In this document: positions 34,640 to 45,245 of the stretch, piece by piece | Position numbering within the stretch: the first letter of the stretch is position 1 | Layout of the letters: every line of letters begins with the position of its first letter | Assembly: GCF_963675165.1 (NCBI RefSeq) | Contig: NC_087382.1 | Span: 1,116,001 to 1,180,000, forward strand | DNA: 64,000 nt | Origin: Halichondria panicea | Taxonomy: Eukaryota; Porifera; Demospongiae; Suberitida; Halichondriidae | Reading direction: 5' to 3' | Position numbers and translations under genes: made by a program | Notes under the pieces: generated by a model | What the model was told of the DNA's origin: nothing | The model's input: only the letters and a program-made list of their open reading frames with translations | Databases searched by the model: none

Positions 34640-35330
34640 AATTATAACGGAACTGTGTGCTATGTCCACTAACATGCATAATAGGCATGCGGCTTGGATT
34701 AAAGTGGAAGCTTCAGCTAATGGACATAGAAATTGGATCTAAGGGCTGTGGATGGGGTGAATCCATGCAATGATGTTGCTATACCATGTGCATTCAGCCA
34801 TGAAATCCATACAAGGCCTGTGCATGGGGTAAATCTATACACGTATACCAGCCATGTGCATGCACTCTAAAGTAGAAGCATCCAATGAATTCCTTGGCTC
34901 TAATGGACAATGAAATTGGATCTAGCTGGTTGTGTCTCTGTTCCATTCCATCCGGGCATGTTTCATGGCGACATGCAGAAGTGCGTTCTGAATCGTGAGC
35001 TGAAGAACTAAAACTGTTTGATAAGCAGACAAAAACAATGGAGAAACAAAAAAGAGAATAAAAGTGCCAGAAGTTGTACACCCGCACACACATCAATCAC
35101 TCTACCCTACTGCACGGCACTGCGCACGCACGGGGTAATTATATATAGCTATTATTCAACCTATATAGTTTATAATCATGTTTGTATTTCAGAATTATAG
35201 AGTTTAATACTCTTATTACTCTTGATTTACAAAACACCATCTTTGCAAAATTGCAGGGGTGGTAGGTTGACCTTTCTCTGCATGGATTTCTTTTCATGTG
35301 TGCATGCTGTCATTAGTTGAGATAGATGGT
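34640..35330. other. Degenerate repeat sequence
   Basis: Contains scattered pieces of the 25628-26180 repeat (gcttcagctaatggac, attggatct). No exon recognised. Confidence 0.35.
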
Positions 35331-35331
35331 G

Positions 35332-35430
35332 CTACATGATAGCCTCCAAGAGGCTCTCAAGGTCTTTACGGTTTTTTATGCAATCTGCAATCAGTTTGTG
35401 TAGAAGAAATTCTATATGTGTGCGGTTTGT
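35332..35430 (-). CDS. Possible terminal exon of an unidentified gene
   Basis: After the acceptor TTCTGTCAG, 33 codons (TNRTHIEFLLHKLIADCI...LESLLEAIM) run to TAG. The helical, charged composition looks coding, but no partner exon was found. Could be chance. Confidence 0.25.
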   Translation of the reverse strand, partial: TNRTHIEFLLHKLIADCIKNRKDLESLLEAIM

Positions 35431-35831
35431 CTGACAGAATGTGTACTGGTCACCATGCACAGTCAATTTTGTAGGAAGCCTAAGCACACACATGCAGAGG
35501 AAGCTAAGCACACACCACATCTATACATGCATGCTTGGTCAGTGACTCATTCACTGTCTGTCTGTGATCTAGCCACATGCAGCACTGTCTGTCTGTGATC
35601 TAGCCATGCACATGCACTATTAGCTTCAAATTATGTTTCCACCTGTGCAAACCAGCCACCTCTTTATTACAGCCACTGTTGGTCTGCCCAAGGGTGCAAC
35701 CATAAAAAGATTCTCAGGAATTATCTGAGCTCACTATAAATATACACAATGATCCTCAGGGAAACTAGTACATCCAACAAGTCAACCATGTCCGGCCTGC
35801 ATGCAGTACGTGTGTGTATCTATATATACGT

Positions 35832-35965
<134 letters not shown>

Positions 35966-36059
35966 TGTGTGAGTGTGCGGTGTGTGTGAGTGTGAGGTGG
36001 GGACAAAGAATATCGGCACTGGCAAGATCTTAAACGAGAGGTTCAAATAATAAAATCAT

Positions 36060-37070
36060 AGTGCTATGATTGTTACTCAATTAAAGATAACGCTGCATCT
36101 ACTTTTACATGCAGACTGAGACATTACAATAATTATGTGCATGTGTTTATGTGCGTGTGTCTATACCTGTAATGTGTGTGTGAATGTACTGGATGACAAC
36201 CAGTTTGTCTTTGTCTAGGTATGTACATAAATAGTAGGGGGCTGTAGGTGGAGGGGGGTATGCACTAGGCTATATAGGACACTGACTATCTAATTCCTGC
36301 ATGGAGAACAAGGTAGCTGAAGTGTTGTACTCTGTAACTGCTGAGCTGCTTCCTTCCCCCGTTGGTCCTGATGGCGTATGTTAGTATAACACTCTATTGA
36401 CTCGACCCAATTGACAGTGAAGGTGGTTTCATTCACTCTTACGACTCTCAGACTACCAACTGGACCAGGTTTTGAAGGAAGGATTTATCACATGACATTA
36501 AGCGTATATACTATATACATGCAATGTAACATGAGACTGCATGTATTGTATGCATGCACTAGCTCCTGCACTAAATCACTAACATAATATTATAATACTA
36601 TCTACATATGTTGTAATGACTCTTATTGTGACACATGCATGCATATAATTATACCACATGCACTTTAATTAAAAAATGTCATGAGACATAAACTGTGCAT
36701 ATATAGTCACTGAGAAATGTATTGCATGACTGGTTTTTTAGGGGAGCTCCCTCAATGGGAGTGCATGGAATACGAATACTGGGAATGCCTGTGGGGGTCC
36801 GATGATGGGGGGTCGAATCCATCGTTCATGAACAATAATCAAAACTACGTGTTAAAAAAGTAAATAATAGGTCTTAACTACACTGACATGCAATAAACAG
36901 TATGGACTTCAAATAAAACTTTGCACTACATGATTCATTCTGTTAATCTAGTATAGTAAATATAGCGGCACTAGGTGAAAAAAACTATATTACTGAGTAT
37001 ATATATATAGCTGTACTTCAATTAGGCTTTCCGTGAACATTTTATATTCTCTAGTAATAGTTTCGTGCCA
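36060..37070. other. No supported gene
   Basis: Two exon-like bits (ATG at about 36302 followed by 25 codons and GTATGT; an acceptor at about 36743) do not join in a convincing frame. Otherwise AT-rich. Confidence 0.35.
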
Positions 37071-37075
37071 CTTAA

Positions 37076-37829
37076 TTAATTGTTTGCATTTTCAAGCAAT
37101 CCTGCATTGTACGACTTCTCTGAGCTGAATTCAGATGCAGTCTCATCGACTTTAATGGCTTCATATTGCATGGTGCTATAATTGTGTTTGCTGAATCTAG
37201 AGTGACTTGGCTTGAGCTGAACACCACCATGCACTCACCGGATTCTTGCTCTGCAAAAAAATTGAAATTTCACAGTCTGGAATGTACTATAATTATATAT
37301 AGTTATAAACAGTCTAATTTCAACTATATATACAATCAATGGAAATGAGCATATAATTTTACACTCCCACCTGTCTAGACATACCGGATTGTTTTTCCTG
37401 AGGCAGAAGTTGATACAATGCTATCCATTCTCTGCATTGCTTTAGGAAGTTTGTAACCTAAAAATTAGTAGACATAAAAATATGCTAAAAAATGAAACGT
37501 GCACCCTTTCACTCCTGAGTACATGGAAGATGAAATCGAACAGGCCTTGCAGTGAGTTAAAGATAGAGAACAACCTAGCCTCAATCCCAGGCCGAGGCTA
37601 GAGAACAACCATGCAAACACAATAGTGCTGTTGTTGATTGAGAGTAGACTAAACACCCAAGATAGAAAAAAAAAACAATGCAAACACAACAGTACTGTTA
37701 TTGATTGAGAGTAGACAAACTCACAAGAATAACTGTAAAGATTCCTTTTTTCCACTTCGTTGCATGCATGGTTAACTTTCTCTGTTTATAGACACTGCGC
37801 AAAGCAGCCAAGAGGAAGAATACATTCAC
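37076..37829 (-). pseudogene. 3' part of an adhesion-class GPCR, interrupted in TM6-TM7
   Basis: Reading down from the acceptor at 37829: NVFFLLAALRSVYKQRK (end of TM5 and loop 3), KWKKGIFTVILVSLS (TM6 start), then LSWVFSLLSINNS and FAWLF. After an interruption comes SIFNSLQGLFDFIFHVLRSE, the typical class-B2 TM7 signature (NSLQG, F-x-F-H). An exon at 37457-37385 (VTNFLKQCREWIALYQLLPQ) fits helix 8, and a further exon encodes a cytoplasmic tail. Lesion 1: a tandem duplication of about 60 bp within TM6. Lesion 2: a 25-bp palindromic insertion plus a 10-bp TSD in TM7, shifting the frame. Exons for the extracellular region and TM1-4 were not found. Adhesion GPCRs are surface receptors; this copy looks non-functional. 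Confidence 0.7.
37576..37600. mobile_element. 25-bp palindromic micro-insertion, TAG...CTA, 10-bp TSD
   Basis: Starts tagcctcaat, ends gccgaggcta. The perfect direct repeat gagaacaacc lies at 37566-37575 and 37601-37610. Removing insert plus one repeat restores the GPCR TM7 frame, so the empty-site sequence is predicted by the protein. Confidence 0.85.
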
Positions 37830-37947
37830 CTGTATACATGCAGGTATATAGCTATAGTCATTATATAACTTGATGAGTGTACGTACTCTCAAAAACTGGC
37901 TGCTATACAATTATTTGAATATACACTATAATTAATATAGATCTCAC

Positions 37948-38005
37948 TAGCCTCAAGTCCACGCCGATTAAAATACGTATTTTAATCGGCGTGGATTCGA
38001 GGCTA
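37948..38005. mobile_element. 58-bp palindromic insertion, TAG...CTA, 9-bp TSD
   Basis: Near-perfect palindrome beginning tagcctcaag and ending ttcgaggcta, with core ccgattaaaatacgtatttt. The 9-bp repeat agatctcac flanks it exactly (37939-37947, 38006-38014). Confidence 0.9.
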
Positions 38006-38393
38006 AGATCTCACCAGAACATGCAACTATAGTAATAGCATCGGTACAACAACTCTGCGCACTTAAGGCCCGGGTCCAGATTTCAACACCAAAATTGACA
38101 CTACGTTCATACTGCTGTATTATTTGCAATATACAGTGTATGCTGCATTAAAATGAAGCTCAATGTTTTCTTTTTCCAAAAAACTAATTAGCTTAATTCA
38201 ATTATGCTAATTAGTCCCATAAATGATGATGACGTCATGCCACTTTCAGAAAGAGAAATGCAAATACAGCGTTGAAGATGCTAAGATCAAGCTTCAAAAA
38301 CAAGGCTAGATGAACATCTCATAGCTAGGTACTAGTATCCTTGATGGGAAGAGTAGGAGTTATTGTATTCTTGAGATACACAAAATAGCCTAC

Positions 38394-38450
38394 CTCTAGG
38401 GTGGCTGTCAGAGCTAAAGAAGCTAGCATAGCTAAGAAAGTTTTGGACAT
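38394..38450 (-). CDS. Possible signal-peptide first exon
   Basis: MSKTFLAMLASLALTATLE followed by GTAGGC. It is paralogous to 7009-7065 with amino-acid and synonymous changes. It lies upstream of the broken GPCR on the same strand, but no continuous gene can be assembled. Confidence 0.4.
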
Positions 38451-38765
38451 TTTTACTTCCCATCAAGGAAACATAATCATAACAACATAATCTATCTTTT
38501 GAGGGCCTAAACAGCTACTCTTACCTTGTTTAAGTCGGCCGTATTTGTTGCCAAAGATAATCTATAATAGTTCTAGCAGCTAGCTAAGGGAGAGGGATGG
38601 GAAACGCTACGTAAATAGCATTGACGATCCGCGTTTCGGTCAATGTTTTCTTCTTTATTTCCTCCAACCCATGCTTTTAGCTAGTACTATAGGCTATAAA
38701 CTAGCTATTGAGCTCCATGTATTAGCAATGACTAGTGGAACAGCCACAACAAGGTAGCAGCAATA

Positions 38766-38981
38766 GTTAGTGAGACCCTCCAAGCAGTAAAAAGCAGCTT
38801 GGACAGGCAAATTCTTGAGAGGAGCTCTGTCTGTACCGTTGAGTATTCCAGTACAGTCACAGACATGATAGAGAATTATAGAAATGTAGCAAAGTTCTGT
38901 CGTAAATTACTGTGCCGATACGATGAACCAACTATCAATGAATACAAAGAGACATTTACCTACATTCAATCATTGATGTAA
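38766..38981 (+). CDS. Exon-like ORF of unknown family
   Basis: An open stretch in one frame (SETLQAVKSSLDRQI ... RKLLCRYDEPTINEYKETF ... QSLM) ends in TAA. The amphipathic composition and possible upstream acceptors (caacaag, gtagcag) look coding. No recognised domain. Lies in the 38053-39628 element. Confidence 0.3.
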   Translation, partial: VSETLQAVKSSLDRQILERSSVCTVEYSSTVTDMIENYRNVAKFCRKLLCRYDEPTINEYKETFTYIQSLM

Positions 38982-39773
38982 CTTTCTAAATGGGTACACA
39001 AAAGTCTGCTTTTAAAAACCAGCTTACTAAGACAAAAATGAACATTACTTACCAATCTAAAGCCAAGTGGCTTTGATTTTACTTGCATACAATGCCCAGC
39101 TATACTTAAGAAAGAGAGAAAATCATTAATATTTTGGGCTGTAGTCACAGCCTCTCCTTGTAGAAGGTACACAAAGCCACTAGATAGAGCCGAAACGATA
39201 ATACAACACTCAAAAAACTGCCTTTGAAAGTTTTCAAGCTCTTGGTGAGATACACAACACCTCTATATGATGCACAGTAGGTGTGGATGCTCAGCACAGT
39301 ACTAAGAGTCTCAGTGGGGAGCTGTGAATGATAGTAATAATATTTCCCGCTGGGTTGGCGGGGTGTCTAGAGCCGAAACGCGGATCAACCTTTTTGGTAT
39401 TACACAGAAGTGATTGTGCGCACATGCTCCGTTTCCCATCCCTCTCCCTTCTTAAGATCTTATATCTATGGCTAAGCAAATACATTGACTTTACAACGTC
39501 ATGTGCAATGAATAACATTAATAAACATTATGAATTTCATTAACACTACATGATCTACATAATTATAATGTAGGCAATGAATAAAATTAGTCTTATCAGT
39601 GCCTGACCCAGGCCTTAACTGCCCAGAGTTAAGTTCTATAATTATTATATCAACCTAGCTACTCATTCAAGCTACTCTGATTTCCTTCCCCATATGCATG
39701 GTTTGACTGCAACTTGATGTGTTGCTTTGCCATCTGGGGTAGGATAAATCAGTATACACAAATCTCTATCAAT

Positions 39774-39898
39774 TTATTTCCTCACTACTTGTCCATAAGC
39801 TTTATTAGACTCCACTTGAATGTCCTGTGCTCTTGGTGTCATTGCTAGACCAACTTCCTCGTACACTGGACCAGCTGGGGCTAGTGGAGCTTCATTGC
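39774..39898 (-). CDS. Terminal exon encoding a receptor-like cytoplasmic tail
   Basis: After acceptor TGTCAG the frame reads GNEAPLAPAGPVYEEVGLAM...SNKAYGQVVRK, then TAA. A polyadenylation-like AATAAA overlaps the stop. The YEEV and YGQV motifs resemble tyrosine-based docking sites of metazoan receptor tails. Upstream exons would lie in or beyond the minisatellite and gap, so the gene cannot be completed. Confidence 0.4.
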
Positions 39899-40106
39899 CT
39901 GACAGTTGTCTATTTGAGGAGCCAAAGCACAAACGCATGCAAGATATAAAACTCATGGTGCAAGGCAGCTAGCTCAAGTAATTAGCCTCTGATTACTCTC
40001 CGCAAAAACATACGACGTTCCCTTGTGGGTTGTTTCTCCATGTAACCAATCCTAGATTACATCATCTATATACCTTTCTAATGACGTCATAGTAGCTGGT
40101 ACGTAA

Positions 40107-41001
40107 TTATAGTAGTAGGTAACTGGCAGTAGCACTGGTAGCGCTGGTAGCAGCAGTAGCACGCACTGGTAGCAGTAGTAGCATTGGTAGCAGTAGTAGC
40201 ACTGGTAGCGCTGGTAGCAGCAGTAGCACTAGTAGCACTGGTAGCAGCAGTAGCACTGGTAGCACTGGTAGCAGTAGATCTAGTAGCGCTGGTAGCAGCA
40301 GTAGCACTAGTAGCACTGGTAGTAGCAGTAGCACTGGTAGCACTGGTAGCAGCAGTAGCACTGGTAGCAGTAGTAGCATTGGTAGCAGCAGTAGCACTGG
40401 TATAGCAGCAGTAGCACTAGTAGCACTGGTAGCAGCAGTAGCACTGGTAGCACTGGTAGCAGCAGTAGCACTGGTAGCAGTAGTAGCACTGGTAGCGCTG
40501 GTACTGTAGCACTGGTAGCAGCAGTAGCACTAGTAGCACTGGTAGCAGCAGTAGCACTGGTAGCAGCAGTAGCACTGGTAGAAGTAGTAGCATCGGTAGC
40601 AGTAGTAGCACTGGTAGCAGCAGTAGCACTGGTAGCAGCAGTAGCACTGGTAGCAGTAGTAGCATTGGTAGCAGTAGTAGTACTGGTAGCGCTGGTAGCA
40701 GCAGTAGCACTGGTAGCACTGGTAGCAGCAGTAGCACTGGTAGCGCTGGTAGCAGCAGTAGCACTGGTAGCACTGGTAGCAGCAGTAGCATTGGTAGCAG
40801 TAGTAGCACTGGTAGCGCTGGTAGCAGCAGCACTGGTAGCAGCAGTAGTAGCAGTAGCACTGGTAGCACTGGTAGCAGCAGTAGCACTGGTAGCACTGGT
40901 AGCACTGGTAGCACTGGTAGCAGTAGATCTAGTAGCGCTGGTAGCACTGGTAGCATTGGTAGCAGCAGTAGCACTGGTAGCACTGGTAGCGCTGGTAGCA
41001 G
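40107..41001. repeat. Minisatellite of GTAGCA/GCAGTA/CTGGTA triplet blocks
   Basis: About 890 bp of imperfect units built from ctggtagcagcagtagca, in several higher-order lengths, running into the N gap. Long Leu/Val/Ala/Thr/Ser frames on both strands are compositional artefacts. Confidence 0.95.
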
Positions 41002-41201
41002 NNNNNNNNNNNNNNNNNNNNNNNNNNNNNNNNNNNNNNNNNNNNNNNNNNNNNNNNNNNNNNNNNNNNNNNNNNNNNNNNNNNNNNNNNNNNNNNNNNN
41101 NNNNNNNNNNNNNNNNNNNNNNNNNNNNNNNNNNNNNNNNNNNNNNNNNNNNNNNNNNNNNNNNNNNNNNNNNNNNNNNNNNNNNNNNNNNNNNNNNNNN
41201 N
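41002..41201. other. Assembly gap (200 N)
   Basis: Exactly 200 N between two different minisatellites. Round size suggests a placeholder, so the true distance is unknown. Confidence 0.95.
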
Positions 41202-41890
41202 TCTGCGTGTGCAGTGATCATGTCTGTACATGCAGTGATCATGTCTGCACATGCAACCATTAGTCTGTGCACATGCAGTGATCATGTCTCCTTGTCAAAG
41301 GTTTCTTTCAAAGATTTCACAATGACAGAGGGCATGTGATTTAAGCTGTTAGCCCTAAGACTTCGTCTGGAACTCTTATAGTCAAGAAGGAAGCTTATCT
41401 CCGTTGAAGGATGATCACTGCACACGCAGAGACTAATGGTTGCATGTGCAGACATGATCACTGCATGTGCAGAGATTAATGGTTGCATGTGCAGACATGA
41501 TCACTGCATGTGCACAGACTAATGGCTGCATGTGCAGACATGATCACTGCATGTGCAGAGATTAATGGTTGCATGTGCAGACATGATCACTGCATGTGCA
41601 TGCACAGACTAATGGTTGCATGTGCAGACATGATCGCAGAGATTAATGGTTGCGAGTGCAGACATGATCACTGCATGTGCACAGACTAATGGTTGCATGT
41701 GCAGACATGATCACTGCACACACAGAGATTAATGGTTGCATGTGCAGACATGATCACTGCATGTGCAGAGACTAATGGTTGCATGTGCAGACATGATCAC
41801 TGCATGTGCACAGACTAATGGTTGCATGTGCAGACATGATCACTGCACACGCAGAGATTAATGGTTGCATGTGCAGACATGATCACTGCA
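41202..41890. repeat. Minisatellite (gcagacatgatcactgcatg units) in two orientations
   Basis: Units of about 40-45 bp. 41202-41287 carries the complement strand; after a unique spacer (41288-41415) about 11 units run in the opposite orientation to 41890. Sub-variants (gagattaatggttgcatgtg / cagactaatggttgcatgtg) alternate. Confidence 0.9.
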
Positions 41891-42107
41891 TAAGGCGATC
41901 ATTGCACGTGCATGCTATCTCGGTATATTCACACCAGGGCACGCCTATGTACATGCAGACATTGTTATTGAAACACACGGTGCGCCATACGTAAGTGTGC
42001 GCATGTGCACACATTATTCTTAAACTATACTGACGGCATTCAGAGACTTAGCTCTAATACTTTATCTGGTACATACTACATACTGATAGTAGAGTTTGTA
42101 TACTGAC

Positions 42108-43122
42108 ATGTGGAGATCAGCAGAACCAACAAGAAGGGCATCTTATTCACAGGATCTCAGATGGAGAGTGGTATGGCAGAGGCTAGCCTCGATTCCAGGC
42201 CGATTAAAATCGGCCTTGAATCGAGGCTAGACAGAGGCTAGCTTTGGATTTAAGATATCTACGTATAGCAAGGAACCTTAACATTAGTGTTGGAACTGCT
42301 CACAACATTTTCAAATTGTTTGAAGCAACTGGTGTGTTGAGCCCAAGAAACTAATTCCTCGTGAACACAAACTTGATGGCCATCATGAATTATACATTAT
42401 TGGATTGATACTTCACTTTCCTACTCTTCAACTGTCAGAATTAGTGGATAAAGTTGCTGAAATAAGCGGCACGCTTGTATCTGTATCTACTATGTGCAGG
42501 CTACTTGCCAAATACGGCTTTACTCGGAAAAAAGTTCAGCAGATCGCTCTACAAAGACGTCTTGATCTGAGAGCCAGTTATATGGCCAGTATTTTCACCT
42601 ACCATAAAGAAATGTTTGTTTTCCTTGATGAAACTGGGACTGAACTAAAGGATATGCTCAGACAATATGGATATGCAATCTGTGGTGAGAGAGCATGCAA
42701 TTAATAACCGTTTACAGATTCAAGAACGTAATATGACGTCAATTGCTGCTATTTCAACAGAAGGTTTGGTGACTGTAGAAACAACTAATAACACTGTTGA
42801 CGGTGAAGCTTTTCTGGACTTTCTTCGTGGCACTTTGATACCAGAGTTGCATCCTTTTGATGAGTACACCCCTATGTCTATCATAGTAATGGACAATTGC
42901 TCAATTCATCGTGTGCAGGAGGTTCAAGAGCTCCTAAATTCTGCTGGTGTTCTGACATTCTACCTATCACCGTACAGCCCTGATTTCGAACTAACTTTTA
43001 GTTACATCAAACATTATTTAAAACAACATGAAGACATAATATATACAATATCACCATGCACATACACTGATAAAGGCAGCGTTCAACAGTATCACTCAAG
43101 ATATGTCCAAAAATTGGATTGA
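42108..43122 (+). pseudogene. IS630/Tc1-mariner-type transposase, inactivated
   Basis: Start ATG at 42108. The N-terminal helix-turn-helix region reads SYSQDLRWRVVW ... LRIARNLNISVGTAHNIFKL. The catalytic core has FVFLDETG (first Asp), IVMDNCSIHR (second Asp) and YSPDFELTFSYIKHYLK (third acidic residue, with a short deletion next to it). Lesions: a 46-bp insertion at 42184-42229, a frameshift at about 42345 (after GVLSP), and another at about 42700 (after GERAC). It catalysed cut-and-paste DNA transposition when intact. Terminal repeats were not identified. Confidence 0.85.
42184..42229. mobile_element. 46-bp palindromic insertion, TAG...CTA, 9-bp TSD (one mismatch)
   Basis: Begins tagcctcgattccaggccga and ends with the near complement. 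Flanks are ggcagaggc (42175-42183) and gacagaggc (42230-42238). Without it the transposase reads continuously from VVWQR to LALDL. Confidence 0.85.
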
Positions 43123-43129
43123 ACATTGT

Positions 43130-45060
43130 GGATACTAATAATCATAATAATTATAGTTATGTATACATGTAGTTGTAAGTCTCGATTATACACATGTCTG
43201 TCTCAATATTTTTTCACTGTCACCCATAATGGTAGACTGCATCTCGTCATATTGTTGCTTATTGATTCCACCTTTTCAAGAAGCTCATGTATAACTGCAG
43301 AAGCTGTTGCACACACTGACCACGTAAATTCACCCTCTTTCCTGGAGAGACATTAACTGCATCAGGTGTTACAGTATCAGTTGTCTCCTCAATCATTGAT
43401 TCCCAGCATGTGCTTTACTCGAGGCTGTCTTCCTACGTTGAAGTAGACAGCCTCGAGTAAAGCCGGGGCAACACGATAGTTATTCGAGGTCGATTTTTTG
43501 CCAATTCCTCTTTGCTCTATCTATGATTGAACTGCACTTGTGTTTATCAACCACTACCACCATCAGTCACTACTCAGTATCTTTTAGGAAGACCTATAAT
43601 TAGTGAATATTATGAATCAGTTCAAGTCAGCGAGATAACACTGAGAATCATAATTATGTCTTAGTGAGTTGGATGTTGTGTTTATTTCTATGTCTTAATT
43701 CACATTTTTTAGGTATAGCTAATCAGATTTTTATGAGAATAATCGGATTTTTTATGAGGCACAATTTTCAAGAATTAATTAAAGAATAGAATAATGGGTG
43801 AAAAAATGCATGTTAAGTTGTTATTTGAGAGTGCATGGGAAGGTAATCCGGCCTGCATGTGTTTCTTATAATCCCCTATAACAGCACTGTATATAATTAT
43901 AATTATGTGTGTGCATACAATGATACCCCTATATACAGTCATGCTAAGTGTCGAGATAGCTGTCATTTGCCTTAGTTTGTGGTATAATACTGATATAGGA
44001 CACAATCAAACAACCATGCACAGCATTAGGGGCATCAATACATAATGATCTGTCTCCAACAGTTAGTTATACAATGTGCACAAATCGATAATTATACTGA
44101 TAACGAGGTACATAATTGTTACAGGTACATAAATCAACAATAAACTTATAATTTCAGCTATGTTCGTAAGTGCATTCCTGAACACGTACGGGACCCAAAT
44201 CATGTCAATTTGACTTTTCTGAACACCAGACAGGGCGGAGCAGGTGGGCGGGATTTTGTCCTGCATTGGGGACACTATACTCCTTCACTCTTTATACAGA
44301 TAGAACACGATGTGTGGGGGAGGGGTCAGATATTATAATAGACAACTCTCTCAAAGATTGAGTACATGTATAGCTACCAAAACGGCTGAATTTCGGTAGC
44401 CCTTGCTCAATTATGCACCATAATTATACTATCAACTGACAGATTCCACTACAGGGAGGGAGGTTATTATTGTGACATCACTTCCTGCATGTAAAACCTC
44501 ACCATAAAACCACAAACATGACAAGATTGTGAGGCAAAGATGCAGAAGACTTAACTGACTGGTTTATAACTATTGTTGAGTGTCGTTAGCGTGTTGGGAG
44601 CATAGGCTTTATTGTCAGTTTGCTCATTTTCACAGTCAACTGATGAGTGTCTTAAATGGTGCATCTATATATACAGCAAAAACACTAATATGTTGTATCA
44701 GTGAGATGCGTCATCATACAAAAATTTATGTCATTTCTACATGGAATTTCAAAAGAGGCGTTTCATTTAACATGTTTTGTAAATATTATGTTACTGTAAC
44801 GAATGTGTTTTTACTGTATATATAAATGCATGCATCTCATGCACCTATATATAGCTGCCAGAGATAAAGTATTGATTGAATAGTCAACTGCATGCATGAA
44901 TGCATGCTTTGGTCAAATATAGCTACTGTAACAACTGATCGAGTCTAAATTAAAAGCTAGATCTCTCTACAAACCAATATTTAGAAGCTAGATCTCTCTA
45001 TGATTATAGTCCACTATATTTCAAGTCATTATGTATAGCTAAATGTAGTTTGTGCCCTTT
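43130..45060. other. No gene recognised; one 19-bp stem hairpin
   Basis: A hairpin at 43412-43463 has arms gctttactcgaggctgtct and its complement. The remainder is AT-rich with no splice-supported exon. Confidence 0.4.
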
Positions 45061-45063
45061 GGC

Positions 45064-45128
45064 TTAGTTGCTCATCTTCTCCTTCAGAATCTCTTCAACA
45101 GCAGCGAGAATCTCTCCCTCAAGCTCAT
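45064..45128 (-). CDS. Possible terminal exon
   Basis: After acceptor TATTTCAG the frame reads ELEGEILAAVEEILKEKMSN, then TAA. It is compact, acidic and helical. Any upstream exon would lie across the element at 45246-46317. Family unknown. Confidence 0.3.
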
Positions 45129-45245
45129 CTGAAATATTTTCACAATGAAAGCACTGCGGGTGATCAATGCATCAATGAATGTGTCAAAGCTACATAACAA
45201 TAATTTATAAAACTACCAGTTATTGCTAATACATTGCATGTATAC

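Larger units (their letters stand above)
38053..39628. mobile_element. 1.6-kb TIR element carrying exon-like sequence
   Basis: Ends ctctgcgcacttaaggcccg and complement of ctctgggcagttaaggcctg. Shares about 450 bp with 6733-7418 in inverted orientation. It contains the signal-peptide exon at 38394-38450, a second inverted pair (gggagagggatgggaaacg at 38588 and its complement at about 39428-39450), and an exon-like ORF at 38766-38981. Confidence 0.5.

Noticed and set aside
36302-36376. Possible first exon MENKVAEVLYSVTAELLPSP followed by GTATGT
   Set aside because: The next acceptor (about 36743) does not continue in a convincing frame and no homology is evident. Left as unproven.
36741-36830. 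Possible tRNA (gagctccctcaatgggag, gggtcgaatcc)
   Set aside because: The B-box-like motif does not form a 5-bp stem with a 7-base loop, and no acceptor stem pairs.
40107-41339. Long Leu/Val/Ala/Thr frames of up to about 320 codons
   Set aside because: Compositional products of a triplet-based minisatellite, and some run through the N gap.
41202-41890. CRISPR-like regularly spaced repeats
   Set aside because: Units are contiguous minisatellite monomers without unique spacers, in animal DNA. The same reasoning applies to the 61690-62205 array.
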